A stretch of DNA of 64,000 bases from Lutraria lutraria (Eukaryota > Mollusca > Bivalvia > Venerida > Mactridae): positions 2,904,501 through 2,968,500 of the forward strand of contig OZ026848.1 of NCBI GenBank assembly GCA_964023205.1. The letters are read 5' to 3'. How positions within the stretch are numbered: the first letter of the stretch is position 1; the number at the start of each line of letters is the position of its first letter. Positions 1 through 12,587 of this stretch are shown one piece after another. The notes under the pieces were generated by a model that saw nothing but the letters and a program-made list of their open reading frames with translations, searched no databases and was not told where the DNA came from. The position numbers and the translations under genes were made by a program.

Positions 1-399
1 TATCCGTAGTGCTGTTTACAAGGCCCGTAAAACAAATCTAGATATAGCTGCACAAGGTTTCAAACATTTTATGTGTTTTTTTTTATATATATTGATGTCA
101 ATCAATGCCTAAATACACCAGACGCTCACCATAGAACAGAACAGAACAGAACCATATTTTATTTTGGTATGTCCGAATGGACGACTGTAACTACATGTAG
201 TTCATTAATTATACCATCAATCACGCCGTCTAACAACCTACATACGGTTCATGGTCTAATTAGTTTCATTTTGTTTTATTTATCGACATTATTTATTGTT
301 TTAATGATGTACTTTTATAGTACATGGATAAATGCGAAGACTTTCGAATACGTTCGTCAAAAGCGAACACTTAAGATGCATTACGTCATGACAAAAACT

Positions 400-459
400 C
401 AACTGGTTCCCATTCCATGTTGTAGGGCTTTGTACTGACAAGTCAACGGGAACCAGTTT
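400..459. repeat. 60-bp palindromic miniature repeat, copy 1
   Basis: The arms aactggttccc (401-411) and gggaaccagtt (448-458) are perfect reverse complements around a loop of about 36 bases. The loop matches, in inverted orientation, the loop of the palindrome at 14273-14336, so the two are copies of one very small dispersed element and not a chance hairpin. It carries no coding capacity. Confidence 0.7.
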
Positions 460-1119
460 AGACATACAAAATGTAATTAACACAAACGTACTACACGTTG
501 TATATCATTCGCTTAAATCATTTTTCGAAAATTGAAATAAGTAAGTTTATTTTGAAATCAGTCGGCTCTGAGGCCTGATGTGAGCATACAATCATATGCA
601 AGAAATTACAGAGACGTGACAAAGGCAATGGTTGATATAAATTATATAATATAATTATTATATATATATACATGTATGTATGGATTTGCACAATACCTGC
701 CGTGAGTCACATACTAAAACATGGTGATATAAATGCTGAACTTTCCCTAAACTTATAAAACATGATAACAATAGATAAAATATAAATACATTGCACGCAA
801 AGTATAAAAAAGTATATATTTACGACGATCGTAATATTAAGACAATCATTATAAAACAATACATACACGTATATAATAAAATTGTATGAACATACATATA
901 ACGTTAAAACATCTTTATCATCATCGACACTTTACGTAAGGGTAAGAATCTGTGGCTTATGTAAATTGCGAACATTCGGATTCTATACACGTGCGAAGAA
1001 AGTGTTTTACAAGCAGAAAAAGCTCTTTCATTTACATGACAAAAGGAAATTGAAATCAAACTTGATATCCGATCCTTACAAACAATGACACAGCAAACAC
1101 ACAACAACAACATTATGTA

Positions 1120-1301
1120 TACAGACAAACCGGTAAACAAAGGTAACCTATGGGAAAGACAAAATGTGGCTTATATTGACAGGCGGCCTTGATGCGGAGG
1201 TCATTTTGTTCCAGATTATCAATGGCGGATTTTAAAAAAAACGGCCTTTATTCACCGGATGACCTTTACTCGGAGGTGGCAGCTAACACAGGCTTGACTG
1301 C
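1120..1301. mobile_element. Palindromic MITE, family B (tacagtcaaacctgtg termini), copy 1
   Basis: The ends are inverted copies of each other: tacagacaaaccggt at the left and acaggcttgactg at the right. Internal words such as gacaaaatgtggc, aggtcattttgtt and ggcctttattcac recur in the copies at 12406, 34195, 41231 and 47760. TA at the boundary and the CAGT-type terminus fit a non-autonomous Tc1/mariner-pogo-type element; that class is inference. Confidence 0.65.
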
Positions 1302-1496
1302 GTGTAGTTTGTATTGAGAAAAAACACGAATTATTGATAAGTACGTTGCAAATACAGAACCCATGTGTATCTATAGGGCCTACAAGTTATTAAAATCTTA
1401 CACTGGACTAGAACATTCTGAAGGTTAAATTCATACAACCGATATTTCTAGCTGAGTAGATATATATATATTCTATGTATAATTATGTGAGGGAGT

Positions 1497-1576
1497 TATC
1501 GGTGGTTTAATGGTAAAGCGCTGGACTACTATACAAAATGTCGTGGGTTCGAATATCGGCTCCGTCTTGAGGCCTT
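1497..1576 (+). mobile_element. tRNA-derived SINE head (5' part of a SINE interrupted by the 40-bp array)
   Basis: The segment looks like the 5' part of a tRNA: an A-box-like ggtttaatggtaaagcg followed about 30 bases on by a B-box-like gggttcgaat. It is followed directly by the 40-bp tandem array. The SINE copy at 51098-51262 has the same order (tRNA-like head, then ttcagtgt, then gccaagtactgtgtt, then agaaaatc). The array therefore lies inside a SINE body. Confidence 0.75.
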
Positions 1577-3996
1577 TTCAGTGTCCCCATTCCAACAACC
1601 GAGCCAAGTACGCACTGTGTTTCAGTGTCCCCATTCCAACAACTGGGCCAAGTACTGTGTTTCAGTGTCCCCATTCCAACAACTGAGCCAAGTACTGTGT
1701 TTCAGTGTCCCCATTCCAACAACTGGGCCAAGTACTGTGTTTCAGTGTCCCCATTCCAACAAATGGGCCAAGTACTGTGTTTCAGTGTCCCCATTCCAAC
1801 AACTGGGCCAAGTACTGTGTTTCAGTGTCCCCATTCCAACAACTGGGCCAAGTACTGTGTTTCAGTGTCCCCATTCAAACAACTGGGCCAAGTACTGTGT
1901 TTCAGTGTCCCCATTCAAACAACTGAGCCAAGTACTGTGTTTCAGTGTCCCCATTCCAACAACTGGGCCAAGTACTGTGTTTCAGTGTCCCCATTCCAAC
2001 AACTGAACCAAGTACTGTGTTTCAGTGTCCCCATTCCAACAACTGGGCCAAGTACTGTGTTTCAGTGTCCTCATTCCAACAACTGAACCAAGTACTGTGT
2101 TTCAGTGTCCCCATTCCAACAACTGGGCCAAGTACTGTGTTTCAGTGTCCCCATTCCAACAACTGAACCAAGTACTGTGTTTCAGTGTCCCCATTCCAAC
2201 AACTGGGCCAAGTACTGTGTTTCAGTGTCCCCATTCCAACAACTGAACCAAGTACTGTGTTTCAGTGTCCTCATTCCAACAACTGAACCAAGTACTCTGT
2301 TTCAGTGTCCCCATTCCAACAACTGGGCCAAGTAATGTGTTTCAGTGTCCCCATTCCAACAACTGAACCAAGTACTGTGTTTCAGTGTCCCCATTCCAAC
2401 AACTGAACCAAGTACTGTGCTTCAGTGTCCCCATTCCAACAACTGGGCCAAGTACTGTGTTTCAGTGTCCCCATTCCAACAACTGAACCAAGTACTGTGT
2501 TTCAGTGTTCCCATTCCAACAACTGAGCCAAGTACTGTGTTTCAGTGTCCCCATTCCAACAACTGAGCCAAGTACTGTGTTTCAGTGTCCCCATTCCAAC
2601 AACCGAGCCAAGTACTGTGTTTCAGTGTCCCCATTCCAACAACTGAGCCAAGTACTGTGTTTCAGTGTCCCCATTCCAACAACCGAGCCAAGTACTGTGT
2701 TTCAGTGTCCCCATTCCAACAACCGAGCCAAGTACTGTGTTTCAGTGTCCACATTCCAACAACTGAACCAAGTACTGTGTTTCAGTGTCCCCATTCCAAC
2801 AACTGAACCAAGTACTGTGTTTCAGTGTCCCCATTCCAACAACTGGGCCAAGTACTGTGTTTCAGTGTCCCCATTCCAACAACTGAACCAAGTACTGTGT
2901 TTCAGTGTCCCCATTCCAACAACTGAACCAAGTACTGTGTTTCAGTGTCCCCATTCCAACAACTGGGCCAAGTACTGTGTTTCAGTGTCCCCATTCCAAC
3001 AACTGAACCAAGTACTGTGTTTCAGTGTTCCCATTCCAACAACTGAGCCAAGTACTGTGTTTCAGTGTCCCCATTTCAACAACCGAGCCAAGTACTGTGT
3101 TTCAGTGTCCCCATTCCAACAACTGGGCCAAGTACTGTGTTTCAGTGTCCCCATTCCAACAACTGGGCCAAGTACTGTGTTTCAGTGTCCCCATTCCAAC
3201 AACTGGGCCAAGTACTGTGTTTCAGTGTCCCCATTCCTACAACCGAGCCAAGTACCGTGTTTCAGTGTCCCCATTCCAACAACTGGGCCAAGTACTGTGT
3301 TTCAGTGTCCCCATTCCAACAACTGGGCCAAGTACTGTGTTTCAGTGTCCCCATTCCAACAACTGAGCCAAGTACTGTGTTTCAGTGTCCCCATTCCAAC
3401 AACTGAGCCAAGTACTGTGTTTCAGTGTCCCCATTCCAACAACCGAGCCAAGTACCGTGTTTCAGTGTCCCCATTCCAATAACTGGGCCAAGTACTGTGT
3501 TTCAGTGTCCCCATTCCAACAACCGAGCCAAGTACCGTGTTTCAGTGTCCCCATTCCAACAACTGAACCAAGTACTGTGTTTCAGTGTCCCCATTCCAAC
3601 AACTGGGCCAAGTACTGTGTTTCAGTGTCCCCATTCCAACAACTGGGCCAAGTACTGTATTTCAGTGTCCCCATTCCAACAACTGGGCCAAGTACTGTGT
3701 TTCAGTGTCCCCATTCCAACAACTGGGCCAAGTACTGTGTTTCAGTGTCCCCATTCCAACAACTGGGCCAAGTAACCGAGCCAAGTACTGTGTTTCAGTG
3801 TCCCCATTCCATCAACCGAGCCAAGTACTGTGTTTCAGTGTCCCCATTCCAACAACCGAGCCAAGTACTGTGTTTCAGTGTCCCCATTCCAACAACCGGG
3901 CCAAGTTCTGTGTTTCAGTGTCCCCATTCCAACAACCGGGCCAAGTACTGTGTTTCAGTGTCACCATTCCAACAATCGAGCCAAGTACTGTGTTAA
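1577..3996 (+). repeat. 40-bp minisatellite, about 60 copies, expanded within a SINE
   Basis: The unit begins ttcagtgtccccattccaac and ends gccaagtactgtgt. It repeats with almost perfect 40-bp phase from 1621 to about 3770. A short unit near 3770 shifts the phase, and about five more units follow. The first unit is 44 bp (extra cgca). Variants differ mainly at one trinucleotide before cca (ggg, gaa, gag) and at aactg versus aaccg. Because 40 is not a multiple of three, all three plus-strand frames stay open for long stretches; these frames are artefacts. The right edge passes into the SINE tail (aagaaaatctcaagacacag). Confidence 0.97.
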
Positions 3997-4040
3997 GAAA
4001 ATCTCAAGACACAGGTTACTTGCACAATAAAGAACCAGGA
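3997..4040 (+). mobile_element. SINE tail after the 40-bp array
   Basis: The sequence aagaaaatctcaagacacag that follows the last repeat unit corresponds to agaaaatcacag after the single unit-like segment of the SINE at 51098-51262. This is the 3' continuation of the element begun at 1497. Confidence 0.55.
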
Positions 4041-4675
4041 AATACTATTCGAAATAAGCTTAAAGATATAAATGCCATAAGTTTCTCCCGAATCTTGTCC
4101 CCCCATGTGAGAGGCTCTGAAATGGCTATGCCTGTCGAATGGACCGTTTAACCAGAGATTAATAATACATAATTATAGCCATTCGTATAAGACTTATGTT
4201 AAATAAGGAGCCTACCTTTTACCCTAGGATTACAATCACTTATTGATTCGTTACATTGGTCTATTATTAAATTAATATCACATGACAAAAGCACGGAAGC
4301 CTAGCAATGACATTGTTTAGTATTCACATTATCAATAGCAATTTACATTCTTGTAGATGTTGAATGACTTTTATGATGAGATGAGTATTGGAAGTGTCAT
4401 TCTCATTATGTATGTCTGATTGTTTACCATGGAGACCGCATCAGATGATCATGCGGAGAGAAAATTATTTACTGATCTATTTCATCCGGTTTAACGCCAT
4501 TTTCAACATTATGTCAGTTATATCGTGGCGGGCAGTTAGCCTAACCAGCTTCCCTTAACTACATTTAGGCCTAACCACATTCTATCCGTAAGCTACTGTC
4601 AAGCTACCCCACATAATTCAGTAGTGGAGGACAATTTAACATAGGAAGTAATATCTTCTGTCAAATTTGTCTCGG

Positions 4676-4762
4676 ACATTGTGAGCCTCACTCGGGGTTC
4701 GAACACACAACCTCTTGAGCAGTGGCCCAACGCTCTAACCGCTGAGCTAACCAGGCGGCTTG
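4676..4762 (-). mobile_element. tRNA-derived SINE head
   Basis: Read on the minus strand it gives ctggttagctcagcggttag (A box) and, after a short anticodon-like arm, gtgttcgaaccccgag (B box). The acceptor stem does not close, so it is called a SINE or tRNA fossil and not a functional tRNA gene. Confidence 0.6.
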
Positions 4763-5216
4763 TGGAGAGAACAGCCCCCGAGTTCTTTTCTTTATATCAT
4801 TACTAGCGTATTTTGTTGACATAAACAATGCTGTTTACGGTCAAATACAACTATATAATTATTATGAATTATTCGTGACGTCATTTACGTATTATATGCA
4901 CGGCCGTGCCATACCGTTTTTACGGCACGGCCAAAACGGCAAGGATATGTGATAAAGGCTCATTCAGCACATCATGTAGGACTTCAATTCTGGCACTGCG
5001 TCATCTTAGGATTAAATATGAAAAAGCAAGATACGCCCTTTTTCTATGGTGACGACAAATTGCTAGAAAAGAGTGTCTCTTTGGAGACAAAATTCTTTAC
5101 TATAGTCATCTAGATGTTTTGTATACATTTACACAGAAATATAGAACAGCAAGCAGTCACCATCTCGTAACCTGCTGACGGTTCAACAATCAGTGGTTCA
5201 CTGGAAGTCCGGCCTG

Positions 5217-5452
5217 GACCTCTTGGTCTCGAGGTTATAAAACTTGAGAACAGTTTCCGAGCTCAAATCTCGATTCCATTTTCATTATTACGGTAGAAAA
5301 GATAGAGCTTGTGAATGTATATATACAGAACAATTAAGCTGACAGGCTAATGTATCAATGATATCATTATTGTCTGATCATAATTAACTTAGAAACATTA
5401 AAAGACGAGATATGAGATTTGAGTCCGGAAATCGATCTCAATTCTATAACCT
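5217..5452. repeat. Imperfect inverted repeat of about 45-bp arms
   Basis: The left arm (about 5230-5275, cgaggttataaaacttgaga...) and the right arm (about 5404-5450, ...tcaattctataacctcg) are reverse complements with scattered mismatches. They flank about 130 bases of unique sequence. The form is that of a small foldback element; no other copy was found in the window. Confidence 0.5.
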
Positions 5453-6049
5453 CGTATCCTGATACCGGGGGATTCTTTAACCAGAGTTCTGTGTGTGGTT
5501 ATGTATGTCATTATACTAGTATCTAAATTCATATCTTGACCCAGTTTTAAGATACCAAGATGGCAGTAAATATGTTACTGGAGTAAATTGATAAACGATT
5601 TACATTTTGTATAGATAAAATGAGGAGGATACACAGTGTTACACATTTATAAGTTTTATACATATATAGGCAATTGGATCATGCATTATTAAAACAATAG
5701 TATAGTTTGTACATTCGTGATAAGGAAGTCGACATGACATTGTTACTGAAAGACACGATGAGGCGTAAGAATTTATCACTTTCGCTCCAGACATGTGCAC
5801 GTTTCGACTTTAAGACTGTGTGCCTTTTTTTAAATTTGGCTATTTTTCGAGTGAAAAATCTTAATTAGCGAGTTTAAAATACATTTTAAAGTAGTAAAAG
5901 TGTACTTTTTCTGTTAGCGTGTTGAAGTGCCCACACGTTACACTATATATGAGTTAAATATTTTGTGCTGCGTTGCAATAACATGGTAGTTTATAACATG
6001 CTTTGAAAACTTCGAATTGCCGAAATTCTTTCCCTTCTCTCTCTCTATA

Positions 6050-6235
6050 TATATATGGGTTACATGAATTTTTGTTTTAGGATTTTTTTTCTTGACAAAC
6101 CCCTATGGGCCCGAGGAACGGTAGGTCGCTTTCAATAGCCCCCCCCCCCCCCCCCTCTACCAAAAAAACCCCTCTGACCCACCCATTTCATCGTTATGTC
6201 TAATAAGCATATTACCAGAAACAAACATGTTTTCA
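6050..6235. mobile_element. Degenerate palindromic repeat, family F, with a 17-C run
   Basis: The right end (accagaaacaaacatgtttt) matches the ends of copies at 16891-17085 and 32205-32395. The middle carries the same polypyrimidine-rich filler. An uninterrupted run of 17 C lies at 6139-6155. Confidence 0.5.
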
Positions 6236-7900
6236 AAGCCTTGATATTATACATTGTATTTCTCTCAGGTTCTGGCCTCTACTGTTGACGCTGATGGTCG
6301 GCATTCGGTGTGCAGTTGGTTCGAACTTTCTACAAACGTAACAAAATTCATACGGAGGGCATACTTTTGCGTGAAATAACCGGTATACTTATGTAGTACA
6401 TGAGTAGCTAAAACATTAAATTTTACTTGGCGACTATGTGACGTTACTATAATCGATATATAGTTTTTGAAATAAATGACTTACAATGTGAAAACTGTCG
6501 CGAGATTGACTAGATTTGTATATGAGTCGGATCTCGAATCTAGAATTATCTCTCAATACTAAAATGAAGAAACTGCTGTTATGTTTTTAAAACCAACTGA
6601 AAGCAGTAGATACGTTCTTATAGAACGCAGCTTTTCGCACGAGGCCTCACGTGCCGATTTTAAATAAACTTACAATAGCTCATGTCATTTACACGTAATA
6701 GTACTATGTAGTTCATACAGGATCGATAGGTGTAATTATTTATAGAGCACCTAGTTCATCAACCCGATCCATTATGTTATCGATATTAAGACTTAGACTG
6801 GGTGCGTCCCCTGTTCATTCAAAGTTTACTGTCCTACCATCAGTAGACCTATATTAAGAATATCGGACGAAAATCGCCTTAAAACAAGTTACGGTTAGCC
6901 TTCATATACACTGTATTAAAGCGTTCTACCTTTTAACGCGATAACAGGTAGAACGGAATGTCCTGAATAATATACACGTATACATTTCCACGTTTCGGTC
7001 GCAATATAGGACTTGTTATCTTGACGTGTTTTAAGTCTTGGTTATAAATTATTTCTGCGTTATTCAATATATTTGTAGGGATTTAAATAACCTAGTCACT
7101 ATGTTAACTCTTCATAGCTGGTTATATTATTAAAGCCTGTAAAAAAGATTTCATTCAATGTGTAAAATGATCGATAAAAACTTTTTTACGATTTGTGTAT
7201 TTATTTTGCGACAAAGTCAAAAGGTGACACACTGGTCAAGTTTCCATTGTATTCTTATAAATGTATCGATCAACACATTGTAAGAATCAGGTAAAATCCC
7301 AGTTAAACGGTTATAGTTTCTCAGGATATTGTTCTTACATAATCTGACAAATCAACCAATTTAAATCACTCAAAATCTTCTTCATTTCTGTCGATAATCA
7401 GCAATTAATGATGTTAAGTATTAGTTATCGTTCATATTTTAAATTTTATGGGATATATCACAAGCGACGCGGATGATTTACAGTTTGTCTTAATTTCTGT
7501 ACATACAGAAAAATAAGAGACGTATTTTCTCCATATCAAGTCTTAGGCACATTTTATGCGATATATTTTTCAAATTTCAAAGGAAATTGTTTTTGTTTTT
7601 GTATGTAGGGTTTTCAGGGGATGTTTGCCTGGTTACTTAATGAAATGCGCGGTTTTTAAGGTAACCTTGAAATGGACTTTATTAGGTCAGAACTTGGTTT
7701 AACAAAAGGGAAACAATAGTAAATTTACTAATTGGACTAAACCCGAGCTTATACAGTCATGTACTTAATATAGTATATCTTAGAATAGAACATATATAAC
7801 TATTCAGTATATATTATAAATATCAGCCAGAAGCTTTAAAATGCTTTACAAGGCCATCTTAAAATAATGTATGTTTGCGCTAACCCTACCCAGAGAATTT

Positions 7901-8142
7901 GTTTGTTTCATTGGGTTTTACGCCCCTTTTCAACAGTCAGAGTCGTATGAGGCAGACAGCTCACCTAACCATTGTTCCTGGGAAGAACCAGTTCTAGACC
8001 CCCATCCTCCGCAAGCAACTGCCTACTTTCTAACAAAAAGAGACATGATCGGTAGCTGGGCTCAAACCCACAACCCTCTATCAGTGAGAGGTTACAGTGA
8101 TTTGAAGTCAGCGACCTTAACCACTCAACCGCAGAGGCGGGT
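7901..8142 (-). mobile_element. tRNA-derived SINE, family G, full-length-like copy
   Basis: On the minus strand the element starts with a tRNA-like head (ccgcctctgcggttgagtgg; B-box-like gtgggtttgagcccag). It continues through a body containing aggcagttgcttgcggagga and ends with a tail containing ctgttgaaaaggggcgtaaa. The same body and tail occur at 10851-10990 and 11002-11243. The plus-strand open frame across it (7871-8164) is not treated as a gene. Confidence 0.8.
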
Positions 8143-9212
8143 CAAAAGAATTTTCAGCGGGTAGGTAGGTACACATTTTTTACAATTTCATTTTAAACCC
8201 AAAATGCACACCAGAATGCTATTTTTTACTTAAAAAAATAAAAGAGGCCAAAAAAGTTGGGCAGGGACCCTTTAGGTGAGTATGTAGCGTTACCGCAAAC
8301 GTTTTTTTAAGGATGGCCTAAATGTTGTAACTGAAGAGAGATTGATTATGGAGGATTGTTTAAAATTGACAAATGATAAAAACTTATAGATAATTGTATT
8401 GTAAATATGTAGGACGAATTTTTAGATGACATGAGTCCTGGTTTCAAGAAGGTTTAATAATTTTACGAGTATTTTACATTTGTTATACATGTAGTAGTTC
8501 ACATTTTTGGTATGGTTTAATTCCTGTATAATGTCTGGGACTAATATACACATGTGACTTATATATGTCCCTTCAACTAATGTGTTCGTAAATTATGTGC
8601 TTTTTTCAAACCCAAAAAACTATTTAAAACAGATAAACACAAGCTACGCCCGGATAATAATTCATCTGCTCCTCAGTACTCATCATGCAAACATTACAAA
8701 CTATACCAGGCCACAGTTTCACGAACAAAATTGAGTGTTTTTCTGTCTAGAAATCTTGTGTCTTTAACCAGGAATGTTACAAATGGCATTTGCTTCTTTA
8801 TTTACTAAGAACATGTTAGACATGTCAGCATAAATGTTGGTCTGGTGAACAAATTAGTCTCAAAACTCTATTTTCAGTTGAGTCAACAATCAAATTCCCT
8901 AAAAACAGACTGAAATCAATTTTACTGAATCATACGGCATATCAAGAGATTATACGACAGTACAGTACAGTAGCTTGGTTGAAATTATGAAAAAAGCTCT
9001 TACTAGACCATTTTTGTACATTCTTTTAATACCACATTCTGAATTGCATACAACGAAACCGAGTCGTTGTCGTGACTGCCTTAATACGCTAAAAAACGTA
9101 AAATAATATTTTAAGTTTTTTTACAGAGATTAAATATGATACTTTCATACCAAGCAAAACCATCTAACATCTAAGCGAACGCAATTTATTGCGATAAACA
9201 TCTGTTAACAAA

Positions 9213-9415
9213 AAGTTAACGATACAGGATAAAATTTACTTTCAAGTATGGATAGAGGATAAAGTAACTTGACTACCATGTATGGATACAGGATAAAGTT
9301 AACTACCATGTACAGATACAGGATAAAGTAAACTACCTTGTATAGATACAGGATAAAGTTAACTACTTCGTATGGACACATGATTAAGATAACTATCAGG
9401 TTTGGTTATCGGATT
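9213..9415 (+). repeat. About 38-bp tandem repeat, roughly five units
   Basis: Diverged units are built from gatacaggataaagttaact and accatgtatg. The last units degenerate (acacatgattaagataact). No open frame of note. Confidence 0.75.
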
Positions 9416-9689
9416 TTAATTGATAAATTATGATGTTTGGGAAGTAAAAGTAAGTTATCTACCTATAACATTTCCGACGTCTTTCATCAATTGATGTACT
9501 AGTATCATTATCTGGAACATAGAATGCTACACTGGAGCTGTTGTTTTGACTTAACAACAATGGTTTATGTTCGTCGTCCTCCATCTTCCCTCCCCTGAAA
9601 ACAGAATTTAATTAGGTTTCTTTAAAATTCAGTTATAAAAGTGTATATTTACGCTGCCATATTAAAAGTAGTATAAAATTAATATCAAC

Positions 9690-9846
9690 AATTCAACCTC
9701 TTCAGAGAGTCCCTCTCTTGAGCAAAAACCTCCCTAAAACAACAGCATGATGTTTCCCACTGCAGTTATTAAGGCTCTCTAGAGCAACAGCCTCTCAACA
9801 ATAACATACTTTTACCAAGGATGTTGCTTTGGAGATTGTACTGTAC
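9690..9846. mobile_element. Palindromic MITE, family A (cagtacaacctctc termini), copy 1
   Basis: It begins attcaacctcttcagag and ends ggagattgtactgta, with internal direct and inverted copies of gagcaacaacctctc and the phrase aacagcatga. Homologous copies lie at 15011, 15696, 17652, 31811, 34791, 36279 and 43471. Confidence 0.75.
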
Positions 9847-10357
9847 TTCATTTTTTTTATCTTTATAGCGTTTACGTTACCTGGAAGTCAGAGGTTTGAC
9901 GGTTTTAAAAGTCAAGGTACAGGACAAAACAAGTAAATTTTGCAGTGAGGTAATATAGGCAGATAAAATATATAAAAAATACATAAAAGATAACCATTTA
10001 ATACATGTATTTCCAGGTACTAAATGTGCAATCAAAGGTCAAGATTTTAAAGAGAAAGTACCGAAAGTCGACGGGTACCAGTTTACCGAGAAATAAATAT
10101 CGAGAAGTAACGAAGGGAGTTAACTCGTAAATAATATAACAATATTGTTTAAGAGTTGTCATTCTTTATGTACAACCAGGACGTCATACCATAGTGACGA
10201 AATATGTTCATGTATAGTCAAAGGTATAATCATTAATCAAGGTAGTAACAACATGAACTGGTTACATAAAATGATAACCTAGTGAGAGTCAACAAAGGTT
10301 ACGAGAAACGGAACATGGTCACATGACTAGCTTTCTTTATGGACATTGACTCGATAC

Positions 10358-10590
10358 TAAGGCGTAACACATTTTTTGGTTTCTGGTTACATGCTCATTA
10401 AAAATGGGGTAGGTGCTAGTTAGGTAAGGATTGTTTTATATCTTTTTTTTTTAAAACAAGAGGAATGGTAAAAAATGAGACGTAAAAAGTGGTACCGCTC
10501 CTCGGGTCCAATAAAAGCCTATAGGGAGTCAGGGCCCCGGGATACTTAGGGTAGGTCAGGTGACAAGAAACAAACCATTCTTTACGCATA
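10358..10590. mobile_element. Palindromic repeat, family F, copy 2
   Basis: The left end aaggcgtaacacattttttg with ggtttctggttac is shared with the copy at 16891. The right end gacaagaaacaaaccattct is its approximate inverted counterpart. Confidence 0.45.
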
Positions 10591-10850
10591 AACTACGTAC
10601 CATATTAATACTGTCTTAATTTTCAAGTCTTAGTACACTGCTGAACTTTTATAAGCGGTCATCTAGATATATATGTCATTGAGTAGTTTATAATTTTAGG
10701 ACATCATTAAACTACAAGTTTACTACAAAATTGCTATCCTACCAAAAACTAACACATACATGTTATCTTATAAGACATAAAATTTAGGGTTTAGACTGAA
10801 TATTTAAACAATCACTCGTTTTATACATTCGTTTTGTTTATTTGTTTGCT

Positions 10851-10990
10851 TATGTGAGAAAGTAGGCAGTTGCTTACGGAGGATGAGAGTCTAGGACTGG
10901 TTCTTCCAGCCAGGAACGATGGTTAGGTGAACTGCCCGCCTCCTATAACTCTGACTGTTGAAAAGGGGCACAAAACTCGTATAAACTAAC
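10851..10990 (+). mobile_element. SINE family G, 5'-truncated copy, left arm of a foldback pair
   Basis: Body and tail only (aggcagttgcttacggagga ... tgttgaaaaggggcacaaaa), lacking the tRNA-like head. It is tail-to-tail with the copy at 11002-11243, about 12 bases apart. Confidence 0.8.
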
Positions 10991-11001
10991 AAGACAAATT
11001 G

Positions 11002-11243
11002 TTCGAGTTTTATGCCCCTTTTCAACAGTCAGAGTCATAATTATGAGGTGGACAGTTCAGCCAACCATCGCTCCTTTGAAGAACCAGTACTAGACTCCAA
11101 TCCTCAATAAGCAACTGTCTACTTTCTCACATAAAGAGACATCGTCGGTAGCTGGGATCAAACCCACAACCCACTATCAGTGATCAAAAGGTTACAATGA
11201 TTTGAATTCAGCTACCTTATATCCACTCGAACACGGAAGCGGG
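11002..11243 (-). mobile_element. SINE family G, full-length-like copy, right arm of a foldback pair
   Basis: It is in reverse orientation to the preceding copy and includes the degenerate tRNA-like head at its right end. Tail word ttttatgccccttttcaaca; body word taagcaactgtctactttct. Confidence 0.8.
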
Positions 11244-12405
11244 TTTTATACATAAGTACACTGGTGCACAATGAGACAAACTGATTCCCTTATAATAATT
11301 TGACATTTTAAGCAGACCGGATACGGAATTATGTAATACAGAAATAATGATCATTGTTTAATTTGGTATTTACGTAATTTGTTTGTAACTGCAGTGAAAT
11401 ACAGTTAACAAGACCGTTCTGACATTTTATGGGAATATTTTGTGATATTCGTTTGTTTATTTATTTGAGCCCGGTAACGGAATTCATGCACGTGTTTCAC
11501 GTGTAAACTTTAAGTTTCATATGTTTGTAACAAGATACTTTGTGTGTACGTACGTTACTTAATAAATATTGTTCTGTTCTTTAAGTGAATAAGTTAATTA
11601 GTCCTTGGACGGACGGAAAAATATATATTACATGTATATGTACAGTACACTGTTATCATATGAGAAACATACTGTCAGCAATATTATATTAATTACGCAC
11701 AACATTCATCCTTCCTTATTAAACAATGTAATTAATTAAACATTTAATTAAACGCCAGTGCAACATGGCTTTTTTCAACTATTGTGAAATTCATGTAAAA
11801 TACATGTACATATACATAAAACCAGACAATAGAAATGGTGAGTGCCCTCAGTGTTTGGAAACTAGTTCGATGTATTAAAGTCCGGGAAGTTAATCTTCGA
11901 TGTATTCGACCTACAGAAGGTGATCACCCTAACTGTTATCCTTAATAAAATGTAGTGTATAATTCATTGAGTTTAAAGGATAGAAACAGTTTCATATATA
12001 TTACATATAAACTATGTAAATGTGTGCATGAGGTATTTGTAATTTGACAAAATATTATCCATACTATAGATTAATGTAATGCCACCTGTAAACTTTATCA
12101 TATTATGTTAACATGATTGCTCGAATTAATGTAGTATTGTAAACATACCGATTAAATCGTCAATCTACTTAGTTCTTCCTCATTATTATGTATCTTATTT
12201 CAAGTTTAAATTCATTTCATATGCAGATTGTATACACTTGAGAATAAATGATGTCATAGGTTTTTTTTGTTTATAAATTTGAATCATGTGACCAGAAATA
12301 TGTATATCTTAAAGACTATCGAATCTTGAATCCTAACTGATCCCTACACGTAGCCAAGGAAAATGTTTAGCCTTTCAAATATATGTTTTACAATGATAGT
12401 TAGTT

Positions 12406-12587
12406 AAGACAAACAGGTGTAAGCGGCCAGCTCCGAATAAAGTCCACCCTGTGAATAAAGGACATTCCTTTAAAAACCGTCAATGATTATTAAAAACAGA
12501 ACTATATCTGAATAAAGTCCACCTTACAATAAAGACTGCATTTTGACTTTCTATAGGGTGGCCTCTGTTAACAGGTTTGATTGTACA
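12406..12587. mobile_element. Palindromic MITE, family B, copy 2
   Basis: Left end gacaaacaggtgtaag, right end aacaggtttgattgtac, with internal gaataaagtccacc and gggtggcctctgtt in the arrangement seen at 34195-34347. Confidence 0.65.

Noticed and set aside
73..438. 121-codon open frame at the left edge
   Set aside because: No recognisable domain, AT-driven composition, and its end lies in the palindromic repeat at 400-459.
1577..3996. CRISPR-like array
   Set aside because: Head-to-tail repeats with no unique spacers, in an animal genome, inside a SINE.
1581..4151. Many long overlapping plus-strand open frames (up to 325 codons) over the 40-bp array
   Set aside because: They are the three frames of a 40-bp repeat without stops. 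The period is not a multiple of three and all frames give the same cycling peptide.
6139..6155. Run of 17 C as a functional element
   Set aside because: A homopolymer within a degenerate repeat; its length may also be affected by sequencing error.
7871..8164. 97-codon open frame
   Set aside because: It lies almost wholly within a reverse-oriented SINE that recurs at 11002-11243.
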